Source: Flaviflexus huanghaiensis | GTDB taxonomy: Bacteria > Actinomycetota > Actinomycetes > Actinomycetales > Actinomycetaceae | Length of the DNA stretch: 64,000 nt | Assembly: GCF_014118685.1 (NCBI RefSeq) | Contig: NZ_JACFAK010000005.1 | Coordinates: 108,615 to 172,614, forward strand | Direction: 5' to 3' | The notes under the pieces: model-generated | The model's input: the letters and a program-made list of their open reading frames with translations, nothing else | Database searches by the model: none | What the model was told of the DNA's origin: nothing | Shown here: one piece after another, positions 8,563 through 16,823 of the stretch | How the letters are laid out: each line of letters begins with the position of its first letter | Numbering within the stretch: the first letter of the stretch is position 1 | Program-made: the position numbers and the translations under genes

Positions 8563-9267
8563 ATGACAGTTTCGATCGAATTCGTCGGCGAATGGTACAC
8601 CGTCAACCCGAACGAGCCGTTCCTCATCGGGCGGGAGGGTCCCCTCGAGCTCGACGACAACCCGTACCTCCATCGGAGGTTCCTCACCATCAGCTTCGTT
8701 GACGCACTGTACTGGATCGAGAACGTCGGTTCGCGGCTGACCGCGACACTCGCTGACAAGGACGGAGCGACGCAGGCATATCTCGCGCCCGGGGCGCGGA
8801 TACCGATCGTCTACGCGCAGACGCTTCTCCTGTTCACGGCGGGGCCCACGACGTATGAGATGACGATCTTCAACGATGATCCGCCCTATCTTCCCGCTCA
8901 TACCGCTCACGGCGACGACACGGGCGAGACGACGATCGGCCCTGTCGAGCTGACGCCCTCCCAGCTCCTCCTCATCCTTGCTCTTGCCGAGCCGGTGTTG
9001 ACCGGCAGGGGAACGACGTCGTCAATCCCGTCATCCCAGCAAGCTGCGGAGAGGCTGGGATGGCCGCTCACGCGTTTCAACCGCAAGCTTGACCACGTGT
9101 GTGAACGACTGACCCGCCACGGTATACGGGGACTGCATGGCGGCCCTGGCAAGCTTGCTGTCAACCGCCGCGCCCGCCTTGTCGAGCATGCGGTCGCCAC
9201 CCGTCTCGTCACAGCCGAGGATCTCTACCGGCTCGACGATCCCTCGCTCTACGACGACGCGGGCTGA
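8563..9267 (+). CDS. FHA-like N-terminal domain plus winged-helix-like C-terminal protein
   Basis: A 234-residue cytoplasmic protein. Residues 1-105 look like a divergent forkhead-associated domain (PFLIGREGPLEL, then a YLHRR segment where SRxH is expected). Residues about 125-215 (LTPSQLLLILALAEP to LAVNRRARLVEH) resemble a helix-turn-helix or winged-helix region. FHA domains bind phosphothreonine, so the adjacent PP2C gene gives a plausible partner. Whether the FHA fold still binds phosphate is uncertain because the SRxH core is altered. The ATG was chosen from the -10 box 12 nt upstream. Confidence 0.7.
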   Translation: MTVSIEFVGEWYTVNPNEPFLIGREGPLELDDNPYLHRRFLTISFVDALYWIENVGSRLTATLADKDGATQAYLAPGARIPIVYAQTLLLFTAGPTTYEMTIFNDDPPYLPAHTAHGDDTGETTIGPVELTPSQLLLILALAEPVLTGRGTTSSIPSSQQAAERLGWPLTRFNRKLDHVCERLTRHGIRGLHGGPGKLAVNRRARLVEHAVATRLVTAEDLYRLDDPSLYDDAG

Positions 9268-9378
9268 TGTCAGGAGCGCTCGGACGCTGACCGGAGAGGG
9301 CGGCTCCCTCGCGACGCACGCGTGCCCGTCATGCGAGACACATCGGTGCCAGGTTCGCGGATAATCGCGGGCAGGTCG

Positions 9379-9384
9379 TACACT
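9379..9384 (+). promoter_or_regulatory. -10 box of the leu leader transcript
   Basis: TACACT lies 12 nt before the ATG of the leucine-rich leader peptide, predicting a transcript that begins at that ATG. No Shine-Dalgarno precedes the leader ATG. The upstream -35 is poorly defined. Confidence 0.55.
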
Positions 9385-9390
9385 GTGGCC

Positions 9391-9429
9391 ATGCGTTCAC
9401 TCCTGCTTAGTCGCCGCGGCGAGGCCTGA
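9391..9429 (+). CDS. leu leader peptide (leuA attenuator)
   Basis: A 12-codon frame, ATG to TGA, encoding MRSLLLSRRGEA with three consecutive Leu codons (CTC CTG CTT) at 9400-9408. Leader peptides with a Leu run followed by SRRG are known upstream of leuA in Actinobacteria. Stalling at the Leu codons when leucyl-tRNA is scarce would control folding of the downstream RNA and thus leuA expression. It ends 66 nt before the leuA GTG. It was identified by direct reading, and no other gene occupies this stretch. Confidence 0.8.
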   Translation: MRSLLLSRRGEA

Positions 9430-9432
9430 TCC

Positions 9433-9469
9433 GACCGGCCCCTCACCGCGGAGTCACGGCGCGCCGGTC
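9433..9469 (+). promoter_or_regulatory. Candidate attenuator/antiterminator stem before leuA
   Basis: GACCGGC (9433-9439) pairs perfectly with GCCGGTC (9463-9469) across a 23-nt loop, just after the leader peptide stop. The stem ends 26 nt before the leuA GTG and could be opened or formed according to ribosome position on the leader. There is no U-tract, so control of translation or Rho access is as likely as intrinsic termination. Confidence 0.45.
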
Positions 9470-9495
9470 CCCGTCACGAAGCGAAGCAGGACACA

Positions 9496-11238
9496 GTGAA
9501 AACGTCAGGACCTCAAAACCACCAACGACCTTCGACCATGCCGTTCGAGAAGTACCGGCCCTTCCTCGACACGAATCCCGTATCCCTGCCGGATCGGCAG
9601 TGGCCCGGCAAGAGGATCGAGAAGGCTCCGCGCTGGCTCTCGACCGATCTGCGGGACGGCAATCAGGCCCTTATCGAGCCAATGGATCCCGCCCGCAAGC
9701 GCGCCATGTTCGATCTGCTCGTGAAAATCGGCTACAAGGAGATCGAGATTGGTTTCCCGGCTGCGTCAAAGACGGACTGGGACTTCGTCCGCTCTCTCGT
9801 CGAGGATGACGCGGTGCCCGAGGATGTGACCGTCTCTGTTCTCACGCAGGCGCGCACCGATCTCATTAACCGCACGATTGACGCGCTCGAAGGGTTCCCG
9901 CGCGCCAACGTCCACCTCTACAACGCGACCGCTCCGGTGTTCCGACGGGTCGTGTTCGGCAACGACCGCGAAGCGACGAAACAGCTCGCGATCAGAGGCA
10001 CCCGCGATGTTATCGACTACATGGAGAAGACACTCGGCGACGACATGATCGTCGGATACCAGTATTCGCCGGAAATCTTCGTCGACACTGAGCTTGAGTT
10101 CGCCCTCGAGGTGTGTGAGGCGGTCATGGACGTGTGGCAGCCGGCAGATGATCGCGAGATCATCCTCAACCTGCCCTCCACGGTCGAACGGTCCACCCCG
10201 AACGTGTACGCCGACCAGATCGAGTGGATGAGCAGGAACCTGTCGCGACGGGAATTCGTCGTGCTCTCCGCCCACAACCACAATGATCGGGGCACCGGAG
10301 TCGCGACAACGGAGCTCGCCATGCTTGCTGGCGCTGACCGGATCGAAGGATGCCTGTTTGGACAGGGTGAGCGGACCGGCAACGTCGACCTCGTCACCGT
10401 CGGCCTCAACCTCTACACGCAGGGCATCGACCCCCAAATCGACTTCTCTGACATCGACGACATCAAGTCCGTTGTCGAGTATTGCACGCGGATGGAGGTC
10501 CCGGCCCGCATGCCCTACGTTGGCGACCTTGTCTATACGTCCTTCTCCGGTTCGCACCAGGATGCGATCAAGAAGGGCTTTGAGGCGCGCCGGAAGAAGA
10601 TCGCGGAAACCGGCGACGTCACGTGGGAGCTTCCCTACCTGCCGATCGACCCAGCCGACCTCGGCCGCTCCTACGAGGCCGTCGTCCGTGTCAATTCCCA
10701 GTCTGGCAAGGGCGGTGTCGCCTACCTCCTGTCGACAACGAAGAACCTCGACCTGCCGCGCCGTCTGCAGATCGAGCTGTCGGCGATCGTTAAGGACCAC
10801 ACAGACGAGTCCGGGGGAGAGGTGACCGCCGACGAGCTGTGGCATATCTTCGCCGACGAGTACCTGCCCGCGTCCGAAGTTGCCGGTCTTGAACCCTGGG
10901 GCCATTACGCCCTGCGCGGCATGTCGCTATCATCCGGTGAAGGGGCGCGATCCGAGCTCACCGTCACCATCACCGTCGGCGGCGAGGACCGGGTTATTTC
11001 CGCGTCCGGCAACGGACCGATCGACGCATTCGTCGCCGCCATCGCGCAGCTCGGTCACCGCGTTCACGTTCTCGATTACGCCGAGCACGCCCTGTCCGAG
11101 GGTGGGGACGCAACTGCGGCCGCCTACATTGAGGCCGACATCGACGACAAAATTCTCTGGGGCGTTGGCATCGACCCGTCAACTATCAATGCATCCTTCA
11201 AGGCTCTCATCTCCGCTCTCAACCGCACACGCCGCTGA
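9496..11238 (+). CDS. leuA: 2-isopropylmalate synthase
   Basis: Catalyses the first committed step of leucine synthesis, condensing acetyl-CoA with 2-ketoisovalerate. The 580 residues match the long actinobacterial form. The HMGL-like TIM barrel carries the metal site segment DLRDGNQAL near residue 52 and HNHNDRGTG. The C-terminal LeuA regulatory domain (about 430-580) normally binds leucine for feedback inhibition. GTG 9496 is used; ATG 9538 (MPFEKYRPF) is an alternative shorter start. The gene stands alone with its own leader peptide. Confidence 0.96.
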   Translation: MKTSGPQNHQRPSTMPFEKYRPFLDTNPVSLPDRQWPGKRIEKAPRWLSTDLRDGNQALIEPMDPARKRAMFDLLVKIGYKEIEIGFPAASKTDWDFVRSLVEDDAVPEDVTVSVLTQARTDLINRTIDALEGFPRANVHLYNATAPVFRRVVFGNDREATKQLAIRGTRDVIDYMEKTLGDDMIVGYQYSPEIFVDTELEFALEVCEAVMDVWQPADDREIILNLPSTVERSTPNVYADQIEWMSRNLSRREFVVLSAHNHNDRGTGVATTELAMLAGADRIEGCLFGQGERTGNVDLVTVGLNLYTQGIDPQIDFSDIDDIKSVVEYCTRMEVPARMPYVGDLVYTSFSGSHQDAIKKGFEARRKKIAETGDVTWELPYLPIDPADLGRSYEAVVRVNSQSGKGGVAYLLSTTKNLDLPRRLQIELSAIVKDHTDESGGEVTADELWHIFADEYLPASEVAGLEPWGHYALRGMSLSSGEGARSELTVTITVGGEDRVISASGNGPIDAFVAAIAQLGHRVHVLDYAEHALSEGGDATAAAYIEADIDDKILWGVGIDPSTINASFKALISALNRTRR

Positions 11239-11415
11239 GCGTCGGACCCTGCGGACGGAGCCTTCACCACCCACGAGGATCCTCCGCGGCGCACGGTAAC
11301 AGTGTGATCCACCGCCGCCATGCGCCAGGTCGACAGTGCACGCCCCGCCACAAGCGGCCTCACTGTCGTGACCGACCCCGCCTCCCTCCTCTGTCCTGTT
11401 CGCCACTCAGGGCAA

Positions 11416-11421
11416 TAAGAT
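11416..11421 (+). promoter_or_regulatory. -10 box of recO (leaderless arrangement)
   Basis: TAAGAT lies 12 nt before GTG 11428 with no Shine-Dalgarno between, predicting a leaderless recO transcript. The 189-nt gap after leuA (11239-11427) holds no gene I can support. Confidence 0.5.
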
Positions 11422-11427
11422 GTTCCT

Positions 11428-12150
11428 GTGAAGCTGTACCGCGACAAAGGGATTGTCCTGCGCACCCAGAAGATGGGGGAGTCAAGCAGGATCATCACCC
11501 TGTTGACGGCCCAGCACGGCAAGGTCCGCGCCGTCGCGAAAGGTGCCCGGCGGACGAAGTCCCGCTTCGGGGCACGGCTCGAGCCGTTTTCGCTTGTCGA
11601 TGCGCAGTTCTATCGCGGGAAGACACTGGACACTGTCACCCAGGTCGAGTCCGTCCACGCCTACGGCTCCGAGATCGCCTGGGACTACGACCGGTATGTC
11701 GCCGGCACTGTCATGCTCGAGACGACCGAGAAGATTGCCTGGGACGAAGGCGAACCCGACATGCAGCAGTACCTGTTGCTCCACGGCGCGCTCAGCGCGC
11801 TCGCGAACAACGAACATCGGCCAGACCTCCTCGTCACCGCTTTCCTCCTCAGGTCCCTCGCGCACGCCGGCTTCGAGCTGTCGACCCGTGAATGTGCGTC
11901 GTGCGGACAGCCCGGCCCCCATGATTCGTTCTCGGTGCCCGCAGGTGGAACCGTGTGCATGGGGTGTCGACCACCGGGATCCGCCGCGCCCTCGCGTGAG
12001 ACAGTGACCCTGCTCGGCTCGCTTATCGCCGGCGAGTGGGATGGTGCAGATGATGTGCCCGGCGCGACACGCAGCCAGGCCAGGGCGCTTGCGGCCGGCC
12101 ACGCCCAGTGGCACCTTGAGCACCGGATCAAGTCCCTCTCCCTCGTCTAG
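11428..12150 (+). CDS. recO: DNA repair protein RecO
   Basis: Recombination mediator of the RecFOR pathway, loading RecA onto SSB-coated DNA. The N-terminal OB fold reads [24 protein letters not shown]. The C-terminal domain has a zinc-type Cys set, CASC near residue 155 and CMGC near residue 180. Length, 240 residues, is typical. The GTG start follows a -10 box at 12 nt. The stop is 7 nt before uppS, so the two are probably co-transcribed. Confidence 0.94.
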   Translation: MKLYRDKGIVLRTQKMGESSRIITLLTAQHGKVRAVAKGARRTKSRFGARLEPFSLVDAQFYRGKTLDTVTQVESVHAYGSEIAWDYDRYVAGTVMLETTEKIAWDEGEPDMQQYLLLHGALSALANNEHRPDLLVTAFLLRSLAHAGFELSTRECASCGQPGPHDSFSVPAGGTVCMGCRPPGSAAPSRETVTLLGSLIAGEWDGADDVPGATRSQARALAAGHAQWHLEHRIKSLSLV

Positions 12151-12157
12151 GAGCACC

Positions 12158-12940
12158 ATGCCCAGCCCACAACTGACCATGCCCGGCGTTACCCCGCCGC
12201 CGATTCCGGCCGATATGGTGCCCGGCCACGTGGCGATTGTGATGGACGGCAACGGGCGATGGGCGAACGCTCGGGGGCTACCGCGGACCGAGGGGCACAA
12301 GACCGGTGAACCGGTCCTGCTCGACATCATTGCTGGCGCGATTGAGATCGGCGTCAAAGAGCTGTCTGCCTACGCGTTCTCGACGGAAAACTGGTCCCGT
12401 AGCCCGTCCGAGGTGCGGTTCCTCATGGGCTTCAACCGGGATGTCATCCACCGTCAAAGGGACACACTCCACGAGTGGGGTGTACGCGTGCGTTGGGCGG
12501 GTCGCAAGCCCCGCCTATGGCGCTCGGTCATCAACGAACTTGAGATCGCAGAGAACCTGACGAAGAAGAACACCGGTCTTGTCGTCAACATGTGTGTCAA
12601 CTACGGGGGCCGGGCCGAGATCGCCGATGCTGCTGCGGCGCTCGCACGCGATGCTGCGGCTGGCACAGTAAGGCCTGACAAGATCACCCCCGAGCTCTTT
12701 GCTTCCTACCTCTATCAGCCGATGAGTGACATCGACCTGTTCTGGCGAACCGGTGGGGAGAAGAGGCTGTCGAATTTCCTCCTATGGCAGACCGCCTACG
12801 CGGAGATTGTCGTGACCGATAAGCCCTGGCCCGAGGTCGATCGTCGCGATCTCTGGGAGGCCATCACCACCTATGCGAAACGTCACAGGCGGTGGGGTGG
12901 GGCGGTGGACATGACCGCTGGCGCAGACGACGCGGAATAG
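12158..12940 (+). CDS. uppS: Isoprenyl (undecaprenyl/decaprenyl-type) diphosphate synthase
   Basis: cis-Prenyltransferase making the lipid carrier diphosphate for cell-wall synthesis from isopentenyl diphosphate. The signature [13 protein letters not shown] carries catalytic Asp30. Other family blocks are AFSTENWSR and [19 protein letters not shown]. Length 260 residues. ATG 12158 has GGAG a few bases upstream. Actinobacteria often have two such enzymes with different chain lengths, and the product length here cannot be told from sequence. It follows recO closely, the usual order. Confidence 0.94.
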   Translation: MPSPQLTMPGVTPPPIPADMVPGHVAIVMDGNGRWANARGLPRTEGHKTGEPVLLDIIAGAIEIGVKELSAYAFSTENWSRSPSEVRFLMGFNRDVIHRQRDTLHEWGVRVRWAGRKPRLWRSVINELEIAENLTKKNTGLVVNMCVNYGGRAEIADAAAALARDAAAGTVRPDKITPELFASYLYQPMSDIDLFWRTGGEKRLSNFLLWQTAYAEIVVTDKPWPEVDRRDLWEAITTYAKRHRRWGGAVDMTAGADDAE

Positions 12941-12949
12941 GATAGGTCC

Positions 12950-14245
12950 ATGCTTTCTCGACTCGACCTTCGTAGCGGCGTCACTGCCGACGTTCTTGCT
13001 TCCTCCCTGCCCCGTGCCGCGCTCGATATCGACGCTGCCCTGGAAGCCGTCCGCCCGCTCGTGCACGATGTGCGGGAACGCGGTGAGGAGGCCCTCCTCG
13101 ACCAGGCGGAGCGGTTCGACGGGGTCCGGCCGGACACGATTGCGGTTCCCCCGTCAGCGCTGACGGCCGCTCTCGAGAGCATCGACGACGACCTCGTCGA
13201 TGCGATCACGCTCGCGATTGAGCACGTCCGCATCGGGCATGAGATTCAGATGCCGGAGGAAAAGTCGGTCGAGATTGTTCCCGGAGGCCGGGTGACCCAG
13301 CGCTGGATCCCCATGCGCCGAGTCGGGCTCTACGTGCCGGGCGGACTTGCCGTCTACCCGTCGTCGGTCGTTATGAACGCGGTCTGTGCCCAGGTCGCCG
13401 GCGTCGAGTCCATCGCCCTCACCTCTCCCGCGCAGAAGGAGTTCGGTGGACTACCCCACCCCACGATCCTCGCTGCCTGTGCCCTTCTCGGTATCGACGA
13501 GGTGTACGCGGCCGGTGGCGCTGGCGCGGTCGGCATGTTCGCCTACGGCGCTGGCCCGTGCCAGCCGGTCGACGTCATCACCGGCCCCGGCAACATTTAT
13601 GTCGCAGCTGCGAAGCGGCTTGTTCTCGGCACCGTCGGCATTGACTCGGAGGCCGGCACAACCGAGATCGCGATCCTTGCCGATGCGACCGCCAATCCGC
13701 GTTTCGTCGCGGCCGACCTGCTCTCCCAGGCAGAACACGATCCGGCCGCCGCATCCGTTCTCGTGACCGACTCCGTCGAGCTCGCCGACGCGGTCGATGT
13801 CGAGCTTGCCGAGCAGGCGAAGACAACAAAGCATGCCGAGCGGGTTCATGAGGCACTCACAGGTCCCCAGTCCGGTACCGTGCTCGTCTCCTCCGTTGAT
13901 GACGGCCTTGCCGTCGTCAACGCCTATGGCGCCGAACATCTGGAGATCCACACGGTCGATGCGGAGCGCGTCGCATCCCGTGTCCACAACGCAGGCGCAA
14001 TCTTCCTCGGTCCCTACACCCCGGTGCCCGCAGGCGACTACCTCGCGGGCTCGAATCACGTCCTCCCCACGGGCGGGACATCGCGCTACAGCTCGGGTCT
14101 CAACGTGCACGCTTTCCTCAAGTCCGTTCAGCAGGTTGAGTATTCGAGGGAGGGGCTCGACAAGATCACGGCACCCCTTGTGACCTTTGCGAATGCGGAA
14201 GATCTCCCCGCGCACGGGGACTCACTGCAGGTGAGATTCGCATGA
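12950..14245 (+). CDS. hisD: Histidinol dehydrogenase
   Basis: Catalyses the last two oxidations of histidine biosynthesis, L-histidinol to L-histidine, with NAD and zinc. The 431-residue protein has the family blocks RRVGLYVPGGLAVYPSSVVM, DVITGPGNIYVAAAKR, DSEAGTTEIAILAD, QAEHDP and HVLPTGGTSRYSSGL. It begins 9 nt after uppS, so it appears to be read through from that operon. The remaining his genes begin 2.6 kb downstream at hisC, separated by three unrelated genes; hisD-hisC-hisB is normally contiguous in Actinobacteria. Confidence 0.97.
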   Translation: MLSRLDLRSGVTADVLASSLPRAALDIDAALEAVRPLVHDVRERGEEALLDQAERFDGVRPDTIAVPPSALTAALESIDDDLVDAITLAIEHVRIGHEIQMPEEKSVEIVPGGRVTQRWIPMRRVGLYVPGGLAVYPSSVVMNAVCAQVAGVESIALTSPAQKEFGGLPHPTILAACALLGIDEVYAAGGAGAVGMFAYGAGPCQPVDVITGPGNIYVAAAKRLVLGTVGIDSEAGTTEIAILADATANPRFVAADLLSQAEHDPAAASVLVTDSVELADAVDVELAEQAKTTKHAERVHEALTGPQSGTVLVSSVDDGLAVVNAYGAEHLEIHTVDAERVASRVHNAGAIFLGPYTPVPAGDYLAGSNHVLPTGGTSRYSSGLNVHAFLKSVQQVEYSREGLDKITAPLVTFANAEDLPAHGDSLQVRFA

Positions 14246-14357
14246 CAGCAATGATTGCGGGCTGGTAACGGTCACGTTTGCGCTTCCCATCCGCCCGATT
14301 CTTGTGGGTATTATCTGTCTCAGCTGTGAAAATGTGTCCTAACCCGAAGAGGAAGCT

Positions 14358-14936
14358 GTGCTGACAGGATTGATGGTTGCGGCGCTCGTAGGAATTGGCG
14401 GCGGCGGCGATTTTGTCGAACCCTCCTATCTTGACGATGTCATCTTCAGCGTGGCGGTACCGACCCGCTCGGAAGCGCCGTCTGCCGTGGAGAATCACGT
14501 CGAGGAGTTGATGGACGACTTCGAGATGACGTGGCACGAGGCCTACAGGTGGTACCTCGGCGAGGACAACCGCGAATTTGGCCTCCTTGACGTTGAGCAA
14601 AACTTCGCATCGATCTATGAAGGATTTAGTGCGCTCGAAGGCGAGCTGGTTGTCTGGGTATCTTCCCCCGCGAAGTCCGGCGGGATTGTCGCCCTTCTCG
14701 GCGAGTACGATGTCGCCGCAGACGTCAGGCTCATGCCCACGGACGCCAAACCAGACCAGGTGGCGTATTCGTTTGTCACCGCGTACGGGTGCGATGAGTA
14801 CTACGGGGCCGAGCTCAACGAAGAGGAGACGGGTCTCGTCGTCCTCGCGAGATCACAGTACGCGGCGGACGCTGGCCCTGATCGCTTCGGCACCGTGATC
14901 GACGGTGTGACCGTCGAGTATCGATACCAAGAGTAA
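14358..14936 (+). CDS. Hypothetical secreted-type protein
   Basis: A 192-residue protein of unknown function. It starts at GTG 14358 with AGAGGA at 14348-14353. The first 16 residues are hydrophobic and Gly-rich, a weak signal-peptide-like start without a clear charged n-region. The rest is acidic and soluble, with few Lys. I recognise no catalytic motif. Its 3' end overlaps the 3' end of the minus-strand RecQ-like frame by 122 nt. The ribosome site and sustained codon pattern make it a likely real gene; it sits in an accessory patch between hisD and hisC. Confidence 0.65.
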   Translation: MLTGLMVAALVGIGGGGDFVEPSYLDDVIFSVAVPTRSEAPSAVENHVEELMDDFEMTWHEAYRWYLGEDNREFGLLDVEQNFASIYEGFSALEGELVVWVSSPAKSGGIVALLGEYDVAADVRLMPTDAKPDQVAYSFVTAYGCDEYYGAELNEEETGLVVLARSQYAADAGPDRFGTVIDGVTVEYRYQE

Positions 14937-15864
14937 ACGGGCGCACCGATAGCGCGCCTGCGCTTAGGAGAAGTTGACCCGAGACCGTCATCGTCCACCC
15001 CTCGCTCCAGGTCAGCCCGACAAGTAGGACGTGTCTGCCCGCTATCTGCCCCACGTCAACGAGCGCCGGGTCGAGCCTCAGCTGTGCGGCAAGCCTCTTC
15101 ACGCGCGATGACGATTCCTCCGGACCGACCACTGGCTCAATGCCGGTCAGCTCGCCGGCATATTCTACGTTCAATAACCTGGCAAGACCTCGCGCCGTGT
15201 GAACCGCCAGGACAGGGTGGCTCGGCTCTGGAGCCGCGACGATAGCCCCGATCTGCGTGCGTCCACGAAGCTGGTGCCAGGCGCCGATGACATCGGCGCA
15301 TGGAGGGCGTAGCTCGACAGGTAAGCCTCTGTCCGGCCCGTCGAGGCATGTGTCGACTGCTTCCCCCAAGCCGATGTCACGCCGATCAGCCAGGGCCTTT
15401 CCCGGCAGAAGCCTGGACCCTGCGGGAAGGCGGAGGCCGGAGGGCCACGCGGCATGAGAGGGCAGGTCAACGCCAGCGCGCCAGCGCTCGTTGAGCACGG
15501 CCCGAATTCGGGCCTCTCGTACGGGATTCTTCTCAGGTGTGAGGGTGTCGAAGGGAATGATGGTGGCCGCATGATGAAGCGGTTCGCGCGTGGTCGTGAG
15601 GAATCCCCGGCTCGCCCCTGTCTCGACATCGTGCGCCGCGGCCTGGTGCTGACCGGGCACGGCCGGCGACAGTGGTGCGGAGCATTCCCGGCATACCTCG
15701 GCCATGATCTGAAATGGAATCTCGGAGTCGAGAACGATCTGCACAGGTCCACGCGACGACAGGATCGCGGAAATGAGGGCGGATAACCGCCCGGGCAGAA
15801 TATCGAGGGCCGACATGACGTGATCGTGCCACGCCGTCCGGTCAGAAAACGACCTCGGACTCAC
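14815..15864 (-). pseudogene. Orphan RecQ C-terminal-like gene (truncated, probably decaying)
   Basis: A 349-residue frame with no helicase motor. Its C-terminal half resembles the phosphoribosyltransferase-like tail of actinobacterial RecQ helicases: WPSGLRLPAGS, then VLLVGLTWSEGWTMTVSGQL, where RecQ proteins usually have VLLVDDLVDSGWTMTV. The acidic pair of that motif is lost. An N-terminal CREC may be a remnant of the zinc region. After SVRPFTLG, where RecQ proteins end, the frame continues for about 35 Arg-rich residues inside the opposite gene, as if the stop was lost. GTG 15864 or ATG 15816 could start it; neither has a ribosome site. Assigned from remembered family patterns, so moderate certainty. 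Confidence 0.5.
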
Positions 15865-15878
15865 ACCGGGTCATCCGC

Positions 15879-15885
15879 TACAGTA
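15879..15885. promoter_or_regulatory. Symmetric -10 element shared by divergent genes
   Basis: TACAGTA reads TACAGT on the plus strand, 13 nt before the universal stress protein GTG, and TACTGT on the minus strand, upstream of the RecQ-like frame. One 7-bp element could therefore drive transcription in both directions. The plus-strand spacing predicts a leaderless message. Confidence 0.45.
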
Positions 15886-15891
15886 GTGGCC

Positions 15892-16746
15892 GTGGCAGAT
15901 GATCTTCCCATTGTCGTCGGCACTGACGGTTCGATCCGCGCACGATACGCGGTTCTTGAGGCAGCCCGGATAGCACGGACCCATTCGCTTCCCCTGCTCA
16001 TCATCACCGCCCATTCGCCCCTTTTCGCGATCACGTCGTTCGATCCCGAGCCGACCGCCGACGAGATTGAGCGGCTAGAGACCATCCTGTCCGACTCAGA
16101 AGACGCGGTCCGCGACCGTTACCACGACGTGTCGATCGAACTCGGGTGGCGCGTCGGCGACCCGTCTGCGGTTCTCATCGAGGCGTCAAAGAATGCGACC
16201 GCGATCGTCGTCGGCGCCCGAGGCCAAGGCGCGATGCACCACATGCGAGTTGGCTCAGTGGCGACGAAGGTCGCCACCCTTGCCTACTGTCCGGTCTTCG
16301 TCATGAGGTCTGGCGAGTTCAATCCCGATGGTCCCGTAACGGTCGGGCTGGCCCCCGAAGAGACGTCCCTGCGGGCGCTGGAATGCGGGCTCAAGGTGGC
16401 AGCGGCCGAGGGCACATCGCTTCGCGCTTTGCGGGCACACCAGCACGAGGCGGCCGGACTGTGCAACATGCTGGAAGGTGAACACAAAGAGTGGTTGCGG
16501 GGCGAGATTAAGAACTCGGTCGGGGACACTCAGAAGCAGTTTGATGAGGTCGCGCTTCAGCACCCGGACGTGACCGCCAGCTTCGTCCACATCCAAGCGC
16601 ACGCCACGGACTCGCTCATCGACGCGTCCCGCATGTCTCGCCTCATTGTCATCGCACCGAATGGTCAGAGCCTGCAGGAAAGGACTCTTGGCTCGGTTGC
16701 TCTCGCCGTCCTTCATCACGCGCCCACTGTCCTCGTTGCCCGCTGA
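15892..16746 (+). CDS. Universal stress protein (two tandem UspA domains)
   Basis: A 284-residue cytoplasmic protein with two Usp folds. Domain 1 (about 5-145) has the ATP-binding pattern VGTDGSIRARYAV and VVGARGQGAMHHMRVGSVATKV, matching G2xG9xGS/T. Domain 2 (about 148-284) is less conserved and ends SLQERTLGSVALAVLHHAPTVLVA. GTG 15892 is chosen because it lies 13 nt after the TACAGT box; the frame is open further upstream without a ribosome site. Such proteins are usually induced by stress or stasis. The downstream hisC has its own promoter. Confidence 0.9.
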   Translation: MADDLPIVVGTDGSIRARYAVLEAARIARTHSLPLLIITAHSPLFAITSFDPEPTADEIERLETILSDSEDAVRDRYHDVSIELGWRVGDPSAVLIEASKNATAIVVGARGQGAMHHMRVGSVATKVATLAYCPVFVMRSGEFNPDGPVTVGLAPEETSLRALECGLKVAAAEGTSLRALRAHQHEAAGLCNMLEGEHKEWLRGEIKNSVGDTQKQFDEVALQHPDVTASFVHIQAHATDSLIDASRMSRLIVIAPNGQSLQERTLGSVALAVLHHAPTVLVAR

Positions 16747-16811
16747 CGGAGTCCCGCTTCTTCGAGGCGCGGCCTGTCTGGACGCCGGTGTCGGGCGGCG
16801 CGGGCGTCTCG

Positions 16812-16817
16812 TAGAAT
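16812..16817 (+). promoter_or_regulatory. -10 box of the hisC operon (leaderless arrangement)
   Basis: TAGAAT lies exactly 12 nt before GTG 16824 with no Shine-Dalgarno, predicting transcription start at the hisC start codon. Confidence 0.55.
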
Positions 16818-16823
16818 GTACCG

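Noticed and set aside
9766..10905. 379-residue minus-strand frame opposite leuA
   Set aside because: Antisense shadow of a well-conserved gene; composition is of the low-quality type produced by GC-rich codons, with no ribosome site and no recognised motif.
11482..12357. 291-residue minus-strand frame opposite recO and uppS
   Set aside because: Spans two real conserved genes on the other strand; shadow frame.
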